A DNA stretch of 12,881 nt, from NCBI GenBank assembly GCA_964600965.1, contig CAZRLO010000083.1, forward strand, positions 1 through 12,881. The letters run 5' to 3'. The notes beneath the pieces were generated by a model, which made no database searches, was not told where the DNA came from, and was given only the letters and a program-made list of their open reading frames with translations. The position numbers and the translations under genes are program-made. This document shows, in pieces, positions 1 through 7,407 of the stretch. The stretch comes from UBA5972 sp964600965 (lineage in GTDB: Bacteria > Pseudomonadota > Alphaproteobacteria > Rhodobacterales > Rhodobacteraceae). Numbering within the stretch: the stretch's first letter is position 1; the number at the start of each line of letters is the position of its first letter.

Positions 1-423
1 GTCCCCCAGTTCGTCAAGGTTTGTCTGATTGATGAAATCGACGATGAGGCTTTCTTTCGCGCGGTTGCCAATACTGGCGCGAATGACACGGCGAAGCCCT
101 TGTTGTCTCTATAGTGTCTTTGCGCCGTCGAAAATGCTCCGTGATCCCGGTTGTCCTTCGCCATCATCTTCGTTCGGCCCGCTCTGGGTTCGTATCGCGG
201 GCGCTTCAAGCTGACCTTTCCATGGTGGATGCCAGCTGGACGAACGTCGGTCCGCCGCCGTCGCGCACGCCCGCCACAAGGATCCGGCAGTGTCTGTGAA
301 GCCGCCTGGCTTGCACGGTTGAACAATGTCGCCGAGCAGCGGGTCGCAGCGCAACTCGCCAACGGGCGGGATTGATGTGGACGCGCGTGGGTCATAGGCT
401 GAAAGGGGAAGGAGAATTCACGG
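1..423. other. Left flank without a recognised gene
   Basis: No reading frame in this stretch gives a protein I recognise. At the left edge two frames are open over the same triplets. On the + strand, positions 1-113 end in a TAG after 37 residues. On the - strand, 108 down to 1 is open and contains IRASIGNRAKESLIVDF, which reads like real protein and faintly recalls the segment before the C-terminal domain of type I restriction HsdR subunits. A stop at 109-111 precedes it in the same frame. Another minus frame near 300-220 reads RILVAGVRDGGGPTFVQLAS before a stop. The stretch may hold a decayed, frame-broken gene, but I cannot assign it. The last 15 bases carry the ribosome binding site of aioX (AAGGAG, 409-414). 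No convincing promoter for aioX was found. Confidence 0.4.
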
Positions 424-1272
424 ATGCACAGCTTGACCCGGCGCAGATTTTTGCAAACCGCGACTGGCGCCGCGGTGCTGAGCGGCAGGCCGTTGAGCGC
501 ACAGCCGACGATCCGGTTCGGGCTGACCCCGGTGTTTCTGGACAACGACGGCGCGGTTCTAGACGCGCTGGCGCTGGCGTTGTCGGAAGCCGCGGGCGTT
601 CCGATCGAATTCGAGCAACGGCGAACCTACGAAGAGGTGACAGGGCTGCTCTTGCAAGGCAGCATTGACGCCGCCTGGCTTTGCGGATTTCCCTATTTGC
701 AGCATCGGGACGAACTGTCGCTTCTTGCTGTTCCGGTTTGGCGCGGTCGGCCGTTGTACCAATCTTACCTGATTGCCGGACCCGAAGATGCCGCCCGCTC
801 GCTGGCAGATCTGCGCGGTGGCGTGCACGCATTTTCCGACCCCGATTCCAACTCGGGTTACCTGGTGACGGCGACCGACATTATCCGGCTGGGGGAACGC
901 CCCGAAACCTTTTTCCGCCACGGCATCTTCACCTACGGCCACAGGAACGTCGTGCGCGCGGTTGCAGATGGCCTGACGCGGTCTGGCAGCGTCGATGGCT
1001 ATGTGTGGGAGGTGCTGAACACCCGCGAGCCGGACCTGGCCAGGCGCACCCGCGTGGTTGCGAAATCGGAATGGTTTGGATTTCCACCTATCTGCGCGCG
1101 GGCTGATCGCCGTGCCGAGTTGCATGTCGACATCCTGCGCAAGGCGCTCTTGGGGCTTGGGGGCACCGCGGTCGGCGGAGATGCGTTGGCACTGCTTCAG
1201 CTTGACGCAATGGCCGAAGCCGGACCGGAGCTGTTCGCCGGGATCGCCGAGCGGATGAAAGTTCTGGCGTGA
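424..1272 (+). CDS. aioX: AioX, periplasmic arsenite-binding protein of the AioXSR sensing system
   Basis: This 282-residue protein is a PhnD-like periplasmic substrate-binding protein that in the Aio system binds arsenite and triggers the kinase AioS. Residues 6-27 form a Tat-type leader (TRRRFLQ, then a short hydrophobic stretch and a cleavage-like site after LSA). The family motif DPDSNSGYLV is at 139-148. Cys87, in the segment AAWLCGFPY, is the likely arsenite ligand, because AioX proteins use a conserved single cysteine for sensing; a second cysteine, Cys224, lies in FPPICAR. The ATG at 424 is chosen because AAGGAG at 409-414 precedes it by 9 nt and the Tat motif follows directly. Its stop overlaps the GTG start of aioS, so the two are probably translationally coupled. 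The assignment as AioX rather than a phosphonate-binding protein rests strongly on the aioS-aioR-aioBA context. Confidence 0.92.
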   Translation: MHSLTRRRFLQTATGAAVLSGRPLSAQPTIRFGLTPVFLDNDGAVLDALALALSEAAGVPIEFEQRRTYEEVTGLLLQGSIDAAWLCGFPYLQHRDELSLLAVPVWRGRPLYQSYLIAGPEDAARSLADLRGGVHAFSDPDSNSGYLVTATDIIRLGERPETFFRHGIFTYGHRNVVRAVADGLTRSGSVDGYVWEVLNTREPDLARRTRVVAKSEWFGFPPICARADRRAELHVDILRKALLGLGGTAVGGDALALLQLDAMAEAGPELFAGIAERMKVLA

Positions 1273-2702
1273 CCCGGCGGCGGGGGATGATCGCACCGTT
1301 TCCGCTGTCGGTTCGGGTGCCCGCCCTGGCGGCGCTGTTGATGATCCTGCTTGGCGTGGCGGCTTCGCAACAGGTTCTGGCCACTTTGAACCGGGTCCAG
1401 AGCGAGCGCATTCGCGAACTGGCCAGCTTGCAGATGGAGGCCTTGTCGGTTGCCATTGGCCCGCACGTTCTGCGCAATGACATCTGGGAAGTTTACGACA
1501 CGCTCGACCGGACCGGGGTCGGACGCGGGGAAAACCGCGCGACCTTCATCGCGGTGGCCGGGACGGACGGAGGCGTTCTGGCGGCTTCCGATCCCGCGCT
1601 TGCCCCGGTTGACACTCGGATCAGCGAAATCTCTGCTGGGGCAGTTTCACTCGGCGATCTGGATGTTGCGGGGTCAAACGAGAACGTTCGGCTGCGCGAG
1701 CCTCTGACTTACCAGGGGCGGCGGGTCGGTATGATCCTTGCCGAGTTCGATGTTCGCGATCTGATGAACGAACGCCACCGGGTGGCGACACTGCTGCTGT
1801 TCTGGAATGCCGCGGCCACGGGGTTTCTTGCCTTTGTGGGTTATCTTGCCATGCGGCGGATGCTGGCGCCGGTTACACGGCTTGCCCGGCACATCGACCA
1901 GACAGCCGAAGCCCCCGCACCGATCCCGAATGCGGAGATGCCGCGCGGGGATACGGAAATCGCGCGCCTCGCGCAGACCTATAACGCTATGGCTGGCGCT
2001 GTTCAGGAAAAGGCCGAGACCGAGCGTCGCCTTGCGGAACGCGAAAGATTCGTCAGCCTTGGGCGTCTGTCGACGTCGCTTGCCCACGAGATCAACAACC
2101 CGCTGGGCGGGCTCTTGAATGCGACCGACACGATCGGTGAATACGCCGACCGCCCCGATGTGGTGCGGCAATCGGCCGAGCTGATCGGGCGCGGCCTGCG
2201 GCATCTGCGTGACGTGACGCGCGCGACGCTCGACCAGCATCGCGTCGACAGGTCGGGGCGCCCGGCCGAGCGCGACGATCTGGATGATCTGCGGCTGTTG
2301 ATCGAGCCCGAGATCCGGCGCCAGGCGCAGACGCTGCGCTGGGAGATTGATGCCGGAAACGAGGCCCTTTCGCCGTTTCCCGCGGCGACATTGCGCCAGA
2401 TCGTCCTCAATCTCCTGCTGAATGCCGCTGCTGCAGCAGGGCATGGCGGCGAAGTCGGGCTTTGGGTTCGCACAGGGGAGGCTGGGGTGAAGATCGGCAT
2501 TTCCAACACCGGCGCGGGGCTGAGCGATGACGCGAGGATGCGCTTGATGGAGGGAGGACCCGTGGCGCCGGGTGGAGGTGTCGGGCTAAGGTTGGTTCAT
2601 GACCTCGTCACCGAAATGAACGGCACCATCCGGGATCGCAGCCAAGGTGGCTACACCCGGATCGAAGTGGAATTGCCGCCTCTCGAATTGGAAGCGGGCT
2701 AG
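1269..2702 (+). CDS. aioS: AioS, membrane sensor histidine kinase
   Basis: This 477-residue two-component kinase should receive the arsenite signal from AioX and phosphorylate AioR. Visible order: first transmembrane segment about 13-34, a periplasmic sensor domain about 40-170, second transmembrane segment about 172-194, a HAMP linker about 195-250, the H-box SLAHEINNPLGG with phosphoacceptor His273, the N-box around Asn381/Asn385, a G1 box NTGAG at 413-417 and a G2 box GGGVGL at 435-440. The G1 box has Asn where many kinases have Asp (DxGxG); this variant occurs in other kinases and need not mean inactivity. The start is GTG at 1269, overlapping the aioX stop (GTGA); no clear Shine-Dalgarno is visible, consistent with coupling. 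An ATG at 1287 is the alternative and would remove six residues. The stop is one base before aioR. Confidence 0.92.
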   Translation: MTRRRGMIAPFPLSVRVPALAALLMILLGVAASQQVLATLNRVQSERIRELASLQMEALSVAIGPHVLRNDIWEVYDTLDRTGVGRGENRATFIAVAGTDGGVLAASDPALAPVDTRISEISAGAVSLGDLDVAGSNENVRLREPLTYQGRRVGMILAEFDVRDLMNERHRVATLLLFWNAAATGFLAFVGYLAMRRMLAPVTRLARHIDQTAEAPAPIPNAEMPRGDTEIARLAQTYNAMAGAVQEKAETERRLAERERFVSLGRLSTSLAHEINNPLGGLLNATDTIGEYADRPDVVRQSAELIGRGLRHLRDVTRATLDQHRVDRSGRPAERDDLDDLRLLIEPEIRRQAQTLRWEIDAGNEALSPFPAATLRQIVLNLLLNAAAAAGHGGEVGLWVRTGEAGVKIGISNTGAGLSDDARMRLMEGGPVAPGGGVGLRLVHDLVTEMNGTIRDRSQGGYTRIEVELPPLELEAG

Positions 2703-2703
2703 C

Positions 2704-3951
2704 ATGTTTCAGGGGTATCGCATCGTGCTGGTCGAAGACGACCCCATCATGGGAACATCGCTGCTGCAGCGGCTCGAACTCGAAGGGGCGTCGGTGCAAT
2801 GGCTCAAGCTGGCGACGCGCGCACTTGGTGCATTGCGCACACCCAGCGTACCGGTGGACGCGGTCATATGCGACATACGTCTGCCCGATGGCGATGGCGA
2901 AAGTCTCCATGCGACGCTGTGTGAAACGTCGACCCCGCCCCCATTCCTGTTCATCACCGGTCATGGCGGGATAGAGCAGGCGGTGCGCCTGATGCAGGCG
3001 GGCGCGGCGGATTACGTGACCAAACCCTTCGAAATGCCGGTATTTCTCGACCGGCTTTCGATGCTTCTGACGTCACGAGCAAAAGACGAGATGGCGCCAC
3101 TGATCGGTGTTTCAATGGCGGCCCGCCGGGTTGACGACCTGGCGATCAAGGCGGCAGCCACGGATCAGCCGGTTCTCATTCGCGGTGGCCCCGGAACGGG
3201 CAAGGAGATCGTCGCGCGCCGGATTCATGAACAATCGGAGCGCCGATCCGCGCCCTTTGTCCGAGTTAACATTGCGCGCGAGCCCGACTTGGATTTGGTC
3301 CTTTTCGGACATGGCGGCGCCCTGGCACGGGCCGGCGAGGGTGTGTTGTTTCTGCATGCCCTGAGCCGCCTTCCCGCAGAGCAACAATTGAAATTGATGA
3401 CTGCGCTGGACAGCGGTTTCGATGGTCGCGTCGTTGCCTCTTGCGGCCATGACATGGAGCAGATCGTGGCCGCCGGCGGGTTCTTTCCCGATCTCTATTA
3501 TCGGCTGAACATGATCGAGATCCCCATTCCCCCACTCAGCGAGCGCACCGATGACGCCGTCTGGCTGGCGCTGCAGCTGTTTGACAGCTTCAACGCACGC
3601 CGGTCGGCGCCACTTGCCGGTATCAGCCGGCTGACCGAACATGCGATTGCCGCACATGACTGGCCGGGCGGCGGACGCGAGCTTCGGTCGCGGCTGATGC
3701 GGGGGGTGGAAACCGCGACATCGGATTACCTCCAGCCGTCGGATCTGTTCCCCGAGCGTCAGGCGCGCGATGATCGTCTGATGACCCTTGCAGAGGCGCG
3801 CGAGGCCGCTGAACGCCGGCAAATCATCGAGGCGCTGGACCGCACCGATGGGCTGGTTGGGCGGGCGGCGAAGCTTTTGTCGATTTCCCGCACGACGCTG
3901 TGGGAGAAGATGCAAAAACTGGGGATCTCGTCCTCTGACAGTGAAAGCTGA
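2704..3951 (+). CDS. aioR: AioR, NtrC-like response regulator with a degenerate sigma54-interaction domain
   Basis: This 415-residue regulator is the expected partner of AioS and activator of aioBA. The receiver domain (about 6-122) is complete: acidic pocket Glu11-Asp12-Asp13, phosphoacceptor Asp57, Thr85 and Lys107. An AAA+ domain follows (about 130-345) with an intact Walker A, GGPGTGKE at 161-168. However, the stretch that normally carries GAFTGA is shortened to LFGHGGALARA (200-210), and the Walker B position reads VLFLHAL (214-220) instead of LFLDE. Of the two arginines normally in FRxDLYYRL only Arg267 remains (Phe261 replaces the other). A Fis-type helix-turn-helix lies at about 384-408 (GRAAKLLSISRTTLWEKM). 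The ATG at 2704 is chosen over an in-frame ATG at 2647 because it begins right at the receiver fold and leaves no overlap with aioS. The regulator probably binds DNA normally but does not work as a standard sigma54 activator. Confidence 0.9.
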   Translation: MFQGYRIVLVEDDPIMGTSLLQRLELEGASVQWLKLATRALGALRTPSVPVDAVICDIRLPDGDGESLHATLCETSTPPPFLFITGHGGIEQAVRLMQAGAADYVTKPFEMPVFLDRLSMLLTSRAKDEMAPLIGVSMAARRVDDLAIKAAATDQPVLIRGGPGTGKEIVARRIHEQSERRSAPFVRVNIAREPDLDLVLFGHGGALARAGEGVLFLHALSRLPAEQQLKLMTALDSGFDGRVVASCGHDMEQIVAAGGFFPDLYYRLNMIEIPIPPLSERTDDAVWLALQLFDSFNARRSAPLAGISRLTEHAIAAHDWPGGGRELRSRLMRGVETATSDYLQPSDLFPERQARDDRLMTLAEAREAAERRQIIEALDRTDGLVGRAAKLLSISRTTLWEKMQKLGISSSDSES

Positions 3952-3962
3952 TCGGCGCTGGA

Positions 3963-3984
3963 CATGTTCGAAAATCCGGACATG
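3963..3984. promoter_or_regulatory. Imperfect dyad and direct repeat upstream of aioB
   Basis: CATGTTC (3963-3969) and GGACATG (3978-3984) form an inverted repeat matching at 6 of 7 positions around an 8-nt spacer. GGACATG also occurs as a direct repeat at 3960-3966 and 3978-3984, 18 bp apart. The site lies just after aioR and about 100 bp upstream of the predicted aioB transcription start, a usual place for a remote activator site. Binding by AioR is an inference. Confidence 0.3.
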
Positions 3985-4017
3985 AAGTAAAACATTCTGA
4001 AATCAACAGGATACCGC

Positions 4018-4034
4018 GTTCCATCCCGTGGAAC
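4018..4034. promoter_or_regulatory. Perfect 17-bp dyad, candidate AioR binding site for aioBA
   Basis: GTTCCA-TCCCG-TGGAAC is a perfect 6-5-6 inverted repeat, the same geometry as sites bound by NtrC-type dimers with Fis-like helix-turn-helix domains. Its centre (4026) is about 49 bp upstream of the start predicted from the -10 box at 4063-4068, next to where RNA polymerase would bind. No T-run follows, so a terminator for aioR is unlikely. Binding by AioR is inferred from position and symmetry. Confidence 0.5.
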
Positions 4035-4039
4035 TGATC

Positions 4040-4068
4040 GCAGCTCCCCCGTCTGACCCGGCTATGAT
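4040..4068 (+). promoter_or_regulatory. Candidate sigma70-type promoter of aioBA
   Basis: TATGAT at 4063-4068 matches the -10 consensus at 5 of 6 positions. The hexamer 17 bp upstream (GCAGCT, 4040-4045) bears no likeness to a -35, as expected for a promoter that depends on an activator. The predicted start is near 4075, giving a leader of about 24 nt with the GGGAGGA ribosome binding site at 4086-4092. I checked each GG between 3952 and 4098 for GC ten bases later, the hallmark of a sigma54 promoter, and found none. Confidence 0.4.
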
Positions 4069-4098
4069 GGCGGAGTGAAGATCAAGGGAGGACCTTCC

Positions 4099-4620
4099 AT
4101 GAAAAGATGCAACCACATGGTTGACGCAGGCCGGCGGCAGTTTCTGCGCGGTGGCGCGCTTGCAGCCGCCGGGGCGGCGGTCGCCACGGTTTCGGCCGCA
4201 CCTGCACAGGCCGCACCGGCCGCGGCACAGCTCGATTACCCGTCGGCCAAGCTTGCCAACATTGCCGATCTGGTGGCGAACGAGCCGCTGGACATCGAAT
4301 ACCCCGATGCCGACAGCCCGGGCGCCCTGTTGAAGCTGGGTCAGGCCGTCGAAGGCGGCGTTGGACCGGATAGTGACATCGTGGCGTTTTCGACCCTGTG
4401 CCCGCACAAGGGTTGGCCGCTGAATTACAACGGTGATGACCAGTCGTTCAACTGCCCCGGCCACTTCTCGCGCTTCGACGCCGAAGCAGGCGGCCAGCAG
4501 GTCTGGGGTCACGCAACGCAAAACCTGCCGCAGTTCACGCTTCGCGTTGATGCAAATGGCGACATTTTCGCAGAAGGCGCCAGTGACCTGATTTTCGGTC
4601 GCCCGTCCAACGTGCTGTGA
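4099..4620 (+). CDS. aioB: AioB, Rieske subunit of arsenite oxidase
   Basis: The small subunit (173 residues) carries a Rieske [2Fe-2S] cluster that passes electrons from AioA to a periplasmic acceptor. A Tat signal occupies about residues 11-38 (RRQFLRGG, then an alanine-rich hydrophobic core ending in AQA). The Rieske ligands are Cys101-Pro-His103 and Cys119-x2-His122. The positions that form a disulfide in the Alcaligenes faecalis protein are Trp106 and Gly121 here, so the bridge is absent, as in Rhizobium sp. NT-26. The ATG at 4099 follows GGGAGGA by 6 nt and puts the Tat motif at the normal place; an upstream GTG at 4075 in the same frame lies at the predicted transcription start and is unlikely. 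AioA has no leader of its own and is expected to be exported folded together with AioB. Confidence 0.96.
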   Translation: MKRCNHMVDAGRRQFLRGGALAAAGAAVATVSAAPAQAAPAAAQLDYPSAKLANIADLVANEPLDIEYPDADSPGALLKLGQAVEGGVGPDSDIVAFSTLCPHKGWPLNYNGDDQSFNCPGHFSRFDAEAGGQQVWGHATQNLPQFTLRVDANGDIFAEGASDLIFGRPSNVL

Positions 4621-4635
4621 AGGGGAGAAAACTAA

Positions 4636-7089
4636 ATGGCATATAAAAGACAAATCGACCGCCTTCCGATCCCTCCTGCAAATGCGAAGGTTCAAAACGT
4701 AACCTGCCACTATTGCATCGTCGGCTGTGGCTACAAGGCCTACACATGGCCGCGCGGCCAGCAAGGTTCGACAAGCAGCAACGCGTTGGGAATTGACCTT
4801 GGTGAACAGCAGGGCGCCGATGGCGTCTGGATGGCTCCGTCCATGCACAATATCGTGCAGCAGGATGGCAAAGACGTTCATCTGGCAGTCATTCCCGACG
4901 CGGATTGCGTCGTGAACTCTGGCCTGAGTTCGATCCGCGGTGCGCGTATGGCGGAAAACCGCCCCAGCCGGGTGACCGGTACGCAGCAACAGCGCCTGAC
5001 CGACCCGCAAATGTGGCGCAATGGCGTCTGGCAGCCCACATCCTGGGATGACGCGCTGGACCTGGTTGCACGCGTGACTGCGCGCGTGGTGACCGACGGA
5101 TCTGAAGACGACGTGTTGCTGTCGATGTTCGACCACGGCGGCTCGGCCGGTGGTTATGAAAACACCTGGGGCACCGGCAAACTTTACTTCGACTCGATGA
5201 AAGTAAAGAACGCACGGATTCACAATCGCCCGGCCTATAACTCCGAGGTGCACTCGACCCGCGACATGGGTGTGGGTGAACTGAACTACAGCTACTCTGA
5301 CTACGAAGTGACCGACACCATCGTCATGGTTGGCGGCAACTCGCTTGAGACGCAAACCAACCTGTTCCTGAACCACATGGTTCCGGGCCTGCGCAACGGT
5401 GCGAAGATGGTCGTCGTCGACCCGCGCCGCACGGTGACGGTTAATGCTGCTGAAGAGGTTGCCGGTGCCGAAAATGTGCTGCACCTGGCGATCAAGCCGG
5501 GTTCGGACATGGCGCTGTTCAACGCGATCCTGACCGAAATTGTTGACAAGGGTTGGACGGACGCTGACTTCATCGCCAATTCTACCTTCCAGGGTGGCGA
5601 GGCCGTTGCCGAGGATGCGCAACATCCGGCGGGTTTGGGTGGCCTGGATTATGCGATGCAGACGGCGCGGACGTCTTTGGACGAAGCTGCCGAGATCTGT
5701 GGCGTTGACGCTGCTGATATCGCCAAGGCCGCGGCTTGGATCGCCGAACCCAAGGATGGCGCACGCCGGAAATGCGTGACCTGCTATGAAAAGGGCGTGA
5801 TCTGGGGCAACGACAACTATCGCACCATCGGCGCGATCGTGAACGTGTCGCTTGCCACGGGCAACATCGGCCGTGAAGGCGGCGGGTGCTGCCGCTTGGG
5901 TGGGCACCAGGAAGGCTATTACCGTCCGTCCGACGCCCATGTCGGCCGCCCTGCGGCTTATGTTGACCAGTTGATGATCAACGGCGGCGGCAAGGTGTAT
6001 CACATCTGGGCCTGCGACCACTACAAAACGACGCTGAACGCTTCGAAGTTCAAGCGCGCTCTCAACCATCGCTCTCAGATGGTCAAGGACGCCATGGACG
6101 AAGCGGCCGGTGGATCGCGTGCAGACCTGGTTGACGCCATTGTCGGCGCGGTCAACGCGGGCGGTATCTTTGTCGTGGACGTGGACATCATCCACAGCCA
6201 AATCGGTCAGGCCGCTCATGTGATCCTGCCGGCTGCCGAGTCAAACGAGATGAACCTCACCTCGATGAACGGCGAACGCAGGCTGCGGTTGTCCGAAAAA
6301 TACATGGATCCTCCGGGAACGGCGAAACCCGACTGCCTGATTGCAGCCGGCGTTGCCCAGAACATGGAACGTGTACTGCGAGAAATGGGCAATGACGCCT
6401 ATGCCGACCAGTTCAAAGGCTATGATTGGGAAACCGAAGAAGATGCCTTCATGGACGGTTACCATCAGGGCAACCCGGACGTGACCTATGACCGCTTGCG
6501 CGCAATGGGCAACAACGGCGTGCAAGAGCCTGTGGTTGGCTATGAAAACGGCCAGCTTGTCGGCATGGAGCGTCTTTACGCCGACGGCAATTTCGACCGG
6601 CATGGCCGTGACGACAAGAAGGCCCTGTTCTGCGGCGCAGGTTGGCGTGGATGGCAAGCTGCCGGCAAAGCCGAAGAGCAGGCCAACCACGAGTTCTGGA
6701 TCAACAACGTCCGTGCCAACATCTTCTGGCAGAACCAGTTCCTGGATCAGGACAACGACTTTATCCAGGACCGCTTTCCCTACCCGTTCATCGAGATGAA
6801 CGCCGACGACATGGCCCGGTTGGGCCTTGGCGCAGGTGATCTGATCGAGATCGCGAACGAAAACGGGGCGACGCAGGGCATGGCCTATCCGACCGACACG
6901 GCCAAGGCCGGGCAGGTTGCGATGGTGTTCGGCTCGCCTGCCGGTTCGCAGGGCAACGTCGTGAACCCTGGTGTGAACGAACTGGTCCTTCCGGACTACA
7001 AGCACACCTGGGGCAACATCCGCAAAGTTGCTGATGCCACGCCGCAGGCAAAAGCCGTTTCTTTCAAATCGAAAGAATACAAGGCCTGA
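4636..7089 (+). CDS. aioA: AioA, molybdopterin catalytic subunit of arsenite oxidase
   Basis: This 817-residue DMSO-reductase-family enzyme oxidises arsenite to arsenate in the periplasm using bis-MGD molybdenum and a [3Fe-4S] cluster. The cluster motif is Cys24-x2-Cys27-x3-Cys31, followed by Ser near 98-99 where [4Fe-4S] relatives have a fourth cysteine. Residues His196, Glu204, Arg420 and His424 match the arsenite-binding set of the A. faecalis enzyme (195, 203, 419, 423) with a constant offset of one. The segment CRLGGHQEGYYRP is an arsenite oxidase signature. Ala200 lies where other family members supply a metal ligand, as expected for AioA. Length is close to the usual 820-845. A good ribosome binding site (AGGGGAG, 4621-4627) lies in the 15-nt gap after aioB. 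No c-type cytochrome follows; a terminator does. The family call is essentially certain, and arsenite oxidation rather than anaerobic reverse reduction (ArxA) fits the AioB partner. Confidence 0.98.
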   Translation: MAYKRQIDRLPIPPANAKVQNVTCHYCIVGCGYKAYTWPRGQQGSTSSNALGIDLGEQQGADGVWMAPSMHNIVQQDGKDVHLAVIPDADCVVNSGLSSIRGARMAENRPSRVTGTQQQRLTDPQMWRNGVWQPTSWDDALDLVARVTARVVTDGSEDDVLLSMFDHGGSAGGYENTWGTGKLYFDSMKVKNARIHNRPAYNSEVHSTRDMGVGELNYSYSDYEVTDTIVMVGGNSLETQTNLFLNHMVPGLRNGAKMVVVDPRRTVTVNAAEEVAGAENVLHLAIKPGSDMALFNAILTEIVDKGWTDADFIANSTFQGGEAVAEDAQHPAGLGGLDYAMQTARTSLDEAAEICGVDAADIAKAAAWIAEPKDGARRKCVTCYEKGVIWGNDNYRTIGAIVNVSLATGNIGREGGGCCRLGGHQEGYYRPSDAHVGRPAAYVDQLMINGGGKVYHIWACDHYKTTLNASKFKRALNHRSQMVKDAMDEAAGGSRADLVDAIVGAVNAGGIFVVDVDIIHSQIGQAAHVILPAAESNEMNLTSMNGERRLRLSEKYMDPPGTAKPDCLIAAGVAQNMERVLREMGNDAYADQFKGYDWETEEDAFMDGYHQGNPDVTYDRLRAMGNNGVQEPVVGYENGQLVGMERLYADGNFDRHGRDDKKALFCGAGWRGWQAAGKAEEQANHEFWINNVRANIFWQNQFLDQDNDFIQDRFPYPFIEMNADDMARLGLGAGDLIEIANENGATQGMAYPTDTAKAGQVAMVFGSPAGSQGNVVNPGVNELVLPDYKHTWGNIRKVADATPQAKAVSFKSKEYKA

Positions 7090-7109
7090 CCTCTTTGTGT
7101 GTTACCGAT

Positions 7110-7140
7110 GTGAGCAGCCTTCAGGCTGCTCACGTTTTTC
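7110..7140 (+). terminator. Intrinsic terminator of aioBA
   Basis: A perfect 10-bp stem, GTGAGCAGCC (7110-7119) and GGCTGCTCAC (7124-7133), closes a TTCA tetraloop and is followed by GTTTTTC. It starts 20 bases after the aioA stop and should end the aioBA transcript, separating it from the moaA operon. Confidence 0.92.
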
Positions 7141-7306
7141 GAATTCGGCAGGAAGTGATGAAAATGAGGGCGATATTCATTCTGACCACAACACCTGCCG
7201 GGGCCGAAGAAACAAAATGACATCGCAAACGTGACTGCCTGTCTGGCGAGCGTCCAATGATGTTTCCGTGGCTGCATATACCGACCGAAAGTCACGGGGT
7301 TTCTTG

Positions 7307-7335
7307 TTGAAAATGACGAAGCACGCTGCGAAAAT
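7307..7335 (+). promoter_or_regulatory. Possible promoter of the moaA operon
   Basis: TTGAAA (7307-7312, 5 of 6 to the -35 consensus) and GAAAAT (7330-7335, 4 of 6 to the -10) are 17 bp apart. The predicted start near 7342 gives a leader of about 65 nt before moaA. A promoter is needed somewhere in 7141-7407 because the terminator precedes it. I see no convincing Moco riboswitch in the leader, but its fold was only judged by eye. Confidence 0.3.
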
Positions 7336-7407
7336 GTGGCGTGTTTCAATTTTGAATTCGCACGGACAATCGACGCAAACGCAGCTGGATCAATCGGAGC
7401 CTGCCAG

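Noticed and set aside
4018..4034. GTTCCA/TGGAAC hairpin as a terminator of aioR
   Set aside because: The stem is only 6 bp and no T-run follows, while the position and 6-5-6 symmetry suit a protein-binding site.
4030..4041. TGGAACTGATCGCAG as a sigma54 promoter for aioB
   Set aside because: GG and GC are 8 bases apart rather than 10, and the TTGC part is missing.
4003..6219. A 738-codon open frame on the minus strand opposite aioB and aioA
   Set aside because: The + strand genes have complete family motifs over the same bases. The antisense frame is open because of codon bias in GC-rich genes and shows no recognisable domain.
7158..7220. Small open frame MKMRAIFILTTTPAGAEETK after the aioA terminator, with AGGAAG upstream
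   Set aside because: At 18-20 codons with no known relative and no promoter visible, chance explains it as well as a gene does.
7141..7407. Moco riboswitch in the moaA leader
   Set aside because: I could not find the conserved stems or a clear expression platform by eye; a covariance-model search would be needed to revise this.
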